Assembly (NCBI GenBank): GCA_963625685.1
Contig: CAVFTR010000006.1
Span: 1 to 64,000 of the forward strand
Direction: 5' to 3'
DNA: 64,000 bases
From: F23-B02 sp963625685
Lineage (GTDB): Bacteria; Bacillota; Clostridia; Oscillospirales; Oscillospiraceae
Shown here in pieces: positions 60,492-64,000 of this stretch. The stretch's first letter is position 1. Every line of letters begins with the position of its first letter. Under the pieces are notes generated by a model. The model did not search any database. It was not told the origin of the DNA and was given only the letters and a program-made list of their open reading frames with translations. The translations under genes were made by a program, and so were the position numbers.

Positions 60492-62087
60492 TCACAGATG
60501 CCGGAGTATATCGCCGCCCCTTTTGAACAGCCATCTGAGCTCAAGAGCGGAGACGAGGGAGAAAAGCGCGCATATGAGCCATGCCGAGGCCGCGTCGCCG
60601 AGCCTTGCAGACAGCAGATAGCAGCCGTAGCCGCCGAGCCCCGCCGTTATATAGCCGACGAGCATCACGATGATGATACTCGTGTTCTGCTTTACGGCGG
60701 CGGTCTCGCTCTGCCAGTTAAGGTTCGGACTTTGGAGTCCGACCATCAGGCCGAGAGACGCGGTGAAGAGCGTGAAGACTGCCGGAAGCGCGAGGCAGGC
60801 CGCGGCCGTCAGAGCCCCGGGACGAAAAACGATGCAGACGCAGACCGAGCAGTACAGCGCCGGAACTGCCGTCAGCAGCATGTGGAGCGCAAGCTTTGCG
60901 CGCAGAAGCTCCTGCGGACGCACGGGCAGAGACTGCGCTATCCACAGGCTCCTGCCCTCGAGTGAAACGGAGGGCGCGGTCAGGTCGTTCATGGCGCACA
61001 CAAAGCACACGCCGAAGCACAGGAGCACCGCGCACAGCCCGCCCGGCAGGGAGATCGAGGAGCTAAAGTACACAATACCCTGCCTCTGGATGAGCAGGAA
61101 CGTGCCCGCTATGAGCAGCAGCGGCGTGCCGAGGGCGCAGTTGAGCATATACGTCGGGCTTGCCAGCAGACGCGCGCTCTCCTTGAACAGAAGCGCCGAG
61201 CGGACGCTGCGCATCTTAGCCGTGCGCGAGCGGTATACGCGCTTCGAGATCTTCTCGGAGGCCGTCGCTATCCTTATGAAGCTGCGCGAGAGGACGGCGC
61301 AGGTCGCGACAAACAGCGCGCCCACCGCGAGCGTGAGATACAGCATCGAAAGCCAGCCGCCCTGCCCGCAGTCGCCGACGATGTACAGGACATAGGCCGA
61401 GTCCATGATCGCTTCGCCTATGAGCGCGGCGTTTATGACGAGCTCCTGCAGATATTCGGAGAGGTGGAAGAAGAAAAAGTAGTAGAATCCGAAGAATACG
61501 AGCGAGAGCAGCACAACGACGAGAGAGCGGTTTTTAAGGTGCGCGCTCACGCGCGCGACCACCCAGCCGAGGATGCAGGAGAGCGAGAATACGAATATGC
61601 TCACGAGCAGCGTCAGCAGCAGGGAGCCGACAACGCCCGCGGCGGCGGGCCTTGCGACGATATAGTAGACGATATCGGCCGGCAGCAGGACCACCGCGAC
61701 GAACATGAGCCCCATGAGGTACACGCCAGTAAGGCGCGAGGCGAGTATATACCGCGCCGGCACCGGCAGCGAGAGCATGAGGTCGTTGTCCTTGGCCCTG
61801 TACAGGCTTGAATAGGTGTTGAACGCGCCGCCGAACACGCCAAGAAGCAGCGCGGTGAGCGTCATTATATCGAAATACAGCCAGTCGAGCCCAAGCCCGG
61901 CAAACGGCCTGCACAGGGTGTAGGACAGGGAGGTGAACATGCCGCCGATGACGACGATCATCAGAAACGCGTACAGCGCGATGAGCAGTATGCTCGACGC
62001 TTTGGAGCGCGCGGCACCCTTTTTGCGGTCGTAGAAAAAGCTGCTGTTGAGCTCGTACAGCTGCTTGCGGATGAGTATCTTCAGCAT
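60492..62087 (-). CDS. ABC-2-type exporter permease
   Basis: 531 residues with about 12-14 membrane segments. N-terminal LKILIRKQLYELNSSFFYDRKKG lies in the cytoplasm, followed by SYTLCRPFAGLGLDWLYFD and DNDLMLSLPVPARYILASRL, which is typical of the large ABC-2 permeases of Firmicutes of unknown substrate. It overlaps the ATPase gene by seven bases. Confidence 0.82.
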   Translation of the reverse strand: MLKILIRKQLYELNSSFFYDRKKGAARSKASSILLIALYAFLMIVVIGGMFTSLSYTLCRPFAGLGLDWLYFDIMTLTALLLGVFGGAFNTYSSLYRAKDNDLMLSLPVPARYILASRLTGVYLMGLMFVAVVLLPADIVYYIVARPAAAGVVGSLLLTLLVSIFVFSLSCILGWVVARVSAHLKNRSLVVVLLSLVFFGFYYFFFFHLSEYLQELVINAALIGEAIMDSAYVLYIVGDCGQGGWLSMLYLTLAVGALFVATCAVLSRSFIRIATASEKISKRVYRSRTAKMRSVRSALLFKESARLLASPTYMLNCALGTPLLLIAGTFLLIQRQGIVYFSSSISLPGGLCAVLLCFGVCFVCAMNDLTAPSVSLEGRSLWIAQSLPVRPQELLRAKLALHMLLTAVPALYCSVCVCIVFRPGALTAAACLALPAVFTLFTASLGLMVGLQSPNLNWQSETAAVKQNTSIIIVMLVGYITAGLGGYGCYLLSARLGDAASAWLICALFSLVSALELRWLFKRGGDILRHL

Positions 62088-62794
62088 GACACGTCCTCCA
62101 GCTCGAGGAATACCTCCTCCAGGCTGTCGTCGCCCTTGACCTCGGCCATGGTGCCCGAGCGGATGAGCCGGCCGCCCTTTATGATGGCGACCTGATCGCA
62201 GAGCTTTTCGGCGACCTCAAGAACGTGGGTCGAAAAGAAGATGGCGCCGCCTCCGTCGCAGAGCTCGCGCATCATGCCCTTGAGTATGTGCGCGGCCTTC
62301 GGGTCGAGGCCGACGAAGGGCTCGTCCATGATGATGAGCCTCGGAGAATGTATCCATGCGGAGATGATGGCGAGCTTCTGCTTCATGCCGTGCGAGTAGG
62401 CCGATACCGGCTGCGCGAGATCGTCCGTGAGCTCAAAGAGCGCGGCGTATTTTTCGATGCGCTCACGCCTGTCCTCGGGGCTCACGCCGAAGATATCGGC
62501 GATGAAATTGAGGTATTTTATGCCCGTCATGAACTCGTACAGGTCGGGATTGTCGGGGATATAGGCGAAAAGCCGCTTGCAGGCGAGAGGGTCCTGTCTT
62601 ATCGAAACACCGTTTATGAGTATCTCGCCCTCGTCAAAATCGAGGATGCCGACCACGGCCTTGAGCGTCGTTGTCTTGCCCGCGCCGTTGTGGCCGATAA
62701 AGCCGTAGATCGTGCCGGGGGCAATGTGCAGGCTGAGGTCGTCCACGGCCTTCTTCTCGCCGTAGCATTTTGTCAGTCCTTTGATATCGAGCAT
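62081..62794 (-). CDS. ABC transporter ATP-binding protein
   Basis: 237 residues from the ATG after CATGGAGGTACTGCAT. Walker A GHNGAGKTT, signature YSHGMKQKLAI, Walker B LIIMDEPFVGLDP, H-loop FFSTHVLEVAEKL. Belongs to the CcmA/BcrA-type exporters. Partner of the permease that overlaps its end. Substrate unknown. Confidence 0.9.
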   Translation of the reverse strand: MLDIKGLTKCYGEKKAVDDLSLHIAPGTIYGFIGHNGAGKTTTLKAVVGILDFDEGEILINGVSIRQDPLACKRLFAYIPDNPDLYEFMTGIKYLNFIADIFGVSPEDRRERIEKYAALFELTDDLAQPVSAYSHGMKQKLAIISAWIHSPRLIIMDEPFVGLDPKAAHILKGMMRELCDGGGAIFFSTHVLEVAEKLCDQVAIIKGGRLIRSGTMAEVKGDDSLEEVFLELEDVSC

Positions 62795-62898
62795 ATGCAG
62801 TACCTCCATGGTGTTTGGTCAGCTAAATCATATAGTAATAAAAGAGCACAGTCAAGGCACTTATGACAAATTTATAACATGCCCGTGTAATTTTCATG

Positions 62899-62935
62899 TA
62901 AAAAACGGTATGCATGTTCATAATGCATACCGTTT
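62899..62935 (-). terminator. Terminator after the decarboxylase beta subunit
   Basis: Minus strand AAACGGTATGCA / TGCATACCGTTT, 9-base loop, then TTTT. Within 62795-62948 only this is visible. Confidence 0.8.
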
Positions 62936-62948
62936 GGTTTGAGCTTGC

Positions 62949-64000
62949 TCAGCCGCCGAAGACGGACAGCAGGAAGCCCGCCGCGATGGCAGAGCCGATA
63001 ACGCCGGCGACGTTGGGTCCCATCGCGTGCATGAGCAGGAAGTTTGTCTTGTTGTACTTTCTGCCGACGTCCTGGGAAACGCGCGCCGCCATGGGAACGG
63101 CCGAAACGCCCGCCGAGCCTATGAGGGGATTTATCTTCTTACCGGAGGTGTAGTACATCACAACGCCGCCGAGAAGACCGCCGACCGTGGAGATAGCGAA
63201 GGCGAACAGACCGAGGAAGATGATCTTTATCGTGGCTGCGCTCAGGAAGTTCTGAGCGACCATCGTCGCGCCGACGGAGGTCGCGAGGAAGATGGTGACG
63301 ATGTTCATCAGCGCGTTCTGCGCGGTGTCCGACAGGCGGTCTGTAACGCCGCACTCACGGAAGAGGTTGCCGAGCATCAGGCAGCCGATGAGCGGAGCGG
63401 TCGAGGGCAGAAGCAGGATAACGAAGGTCGCGACGACGATGGGGAAGATGATCTTCTCCGTCTTGGAGACCTCGCGCGCCTGCTCCATCTTAACCTCGCG
63501 CATCTCCTTGGTGGTGCACAGCTTCATAAGAGGCGGCTGGATAAGCGGGATGAGCGCCATGTAGGAATAGGCCGCGATGGCGATGGGCCCCAGAAGATGC
63601 GGGGCGAGCTTCGTAGTCAGGAATATGGCGGTCGGGCCGTCCGCGCCGCCGATGATGCCGATAGACGCGCCCTCGGGGCCCGTAAAGCCCAGCGCGATAG
63701 CGCCGAGGAAGGCGACGAACACGCCCAGCTGCGCCGATGCGCCCATGAGCAGGCTCTTGGGGTTTGCAAGCAGCGGGCCGAAGTCGGTCATCGCGCCGAC
63801 GCCGAGGAAGATAAGCGAGGGGTAGATGCCGGCCTTGACGCCGATGTAGAAGAAGTCGAGCAGTCCGGCGCCGGACATCACGTGGCCGTAGCTGTGATAA
63901 TAGGGGCTCGCCTCGTCGAGGAAGGCCTCCCACAGCTCGGGGTGATACAGCGCGTTCTCGCCCATGCCGATGAAATAGCTCAGGTTTGTCAGCAGGCAGC
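62949..64000 (-). CDS. Na+-translocating decarboxylase beta subunit (5' end outside window)
   Basis: At least 349 residues; the reading frame stays open to the window edge (LLTNLSYFIG precedes MGENALYH), so the start is missing. Family signatures: YIGVKAGIYPSLIFLGVGAMTDFGPLLANP in two parts, GIIGGADGPTAIFLTTKLAP with the Na+-site Asp, and the C-terminal LLMHAMGPNVAGVIGSAIAAG. It is the integral membrane subunit (OadB/GcdB/MmdB) that couples decarboxylation of a biotin-bound carboxyl group to Na+ export. The last gene of its operon; alpha, gamma and delta subunits should lie beyond 64000. Confidence 0.95.
   Translation of the reverse strand, partial: CLLTNLSYFIGMGENALYHPELWEAFLDEASPYYHSYGHVMSGAGLLDFFYIGVKAGIYPSLIFLGVGAMTDFGPLLANPKSLLMGASAQLGVFVAFLGAIALGFTGPEGASIGIIGGADGPTAIFLTTKLAPHLLGPIAIAAYSYMALIPLIQPPLMKLCTTKEMREVKMEQAREVSKTEKIIFPIVVATFVILLLPSTAPLIGCLMLGNLFRECGVTDRLSDTAQNALMNIVTIFLATSVGATMVAQNFLSAATIKIIFLGLFAFAISTVGGLLGGVVMYYTSGKKINPLIGSAGVSAVPMAARVSQDVGRKYNKTNFLLMHAMGPNVAGVIGSAIAAGFLLSVFGG

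Overview
The window is chromosomal DNA of a Gram-positive, low-oxygen Firmicute, most likely a gut-type Clostridia / Oscillospiraceae-like bacterium. Evidence: Rex redox repressor, MurT-type peptidoglycan amidation ligase, a LysM/GH18 spore-enzyme relative, DivIVA-like protein, SigW-type sigma/anti-sigma pair, TagF- and TagGH-like wall-polymer genes, Na+-translocating decarboxylase beta subunit, and GGAGG ribosome sites with TTGACA/TATAAT promoters. G+C looks close to 60 percent by eye, yet AUA (Ile) and AGG (Arg) codons are frequent.

Layout. 1-1000: decayed end of a mobile element (5'-truncated zeta-toxin-like gene plus small ORFs). 1022-9583: LysM/GH18 protein with a ruined catalytic motif, FAD dehydrogenase, a lipid-type glycosyltransferase fused to a diacylglycerol-kinase domain, HAD phosphatase, MFS carrier, alpha/beta hydrolase. 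9702-13784: operon DUF362 - EF-G-like GTPase fused to a Rae1/YacP-type NYN nuclease - YlmH (S4), a candidate ribosome-rescue unit. 13956-17215: ribbon-helix-helix protein and ClpB. 17933-19605: two orphan phage-tail-like genes, one a metallophosphoesterase. 20494-20678: tRNA-Thr and tRNA-Asp. 21064-23147: MurT with a GatD-like partner that lacks the glutaminase Cys and His. 23193-26953: MBL hydrolase, two lipoproteins, acyl-CoA synthetase. 27078-36721: surface-polymer locus (TagGH-like ABC exporter, nucleotidyltransferase, TagF-like transferase, three ATP-grasp proteins, two of them tandem dead/live enzymes transcribed divergently). 36737-39121: carboxyethylornithine synthase-like enzyme, MoaA, MOSC. 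39168-42341: niacin locus (pncB, niaR and a PTS-EIIC-like membrane protein whose promoter carries a NiaR-like palindrome). 42528-50736: DivIVA-like, MnmE, Rex, TrmB, ExoIII, Dus, sigma/anti-sigma, CBS-type Mn-pyrophosphatase. 50938-60439: a single operon for the whole shikimate pathway plus Phe/Tyr synthesis (pheA-aroB-aroC-aroE/K-aroQ-aroA-tyrA-aroF-aminotransferase), preceded by a 48-codon leader peptide rich in Phe/Tyr/Trp codons and by mutually exclusive hairpins: a classical ribosome-mediated attenuator. 60492-64000: ABC-2 exporter and the start of a decarboxylase beta subunit cut by the window end.

Most promising for follow-up: the aromatic attenuator, the GTPase-NYN fusion beside YlmH, the niacin-regulated EIIC-like carrier, the tandem ATP-grasp pair with its duplicated 22-bp element, and the MurT partner without glutaminase residues. 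Starts were moved downstream of the longest open frame where a ribosome site or family alignment supports it. All family calls are from reading protein sequence; no database search was run.
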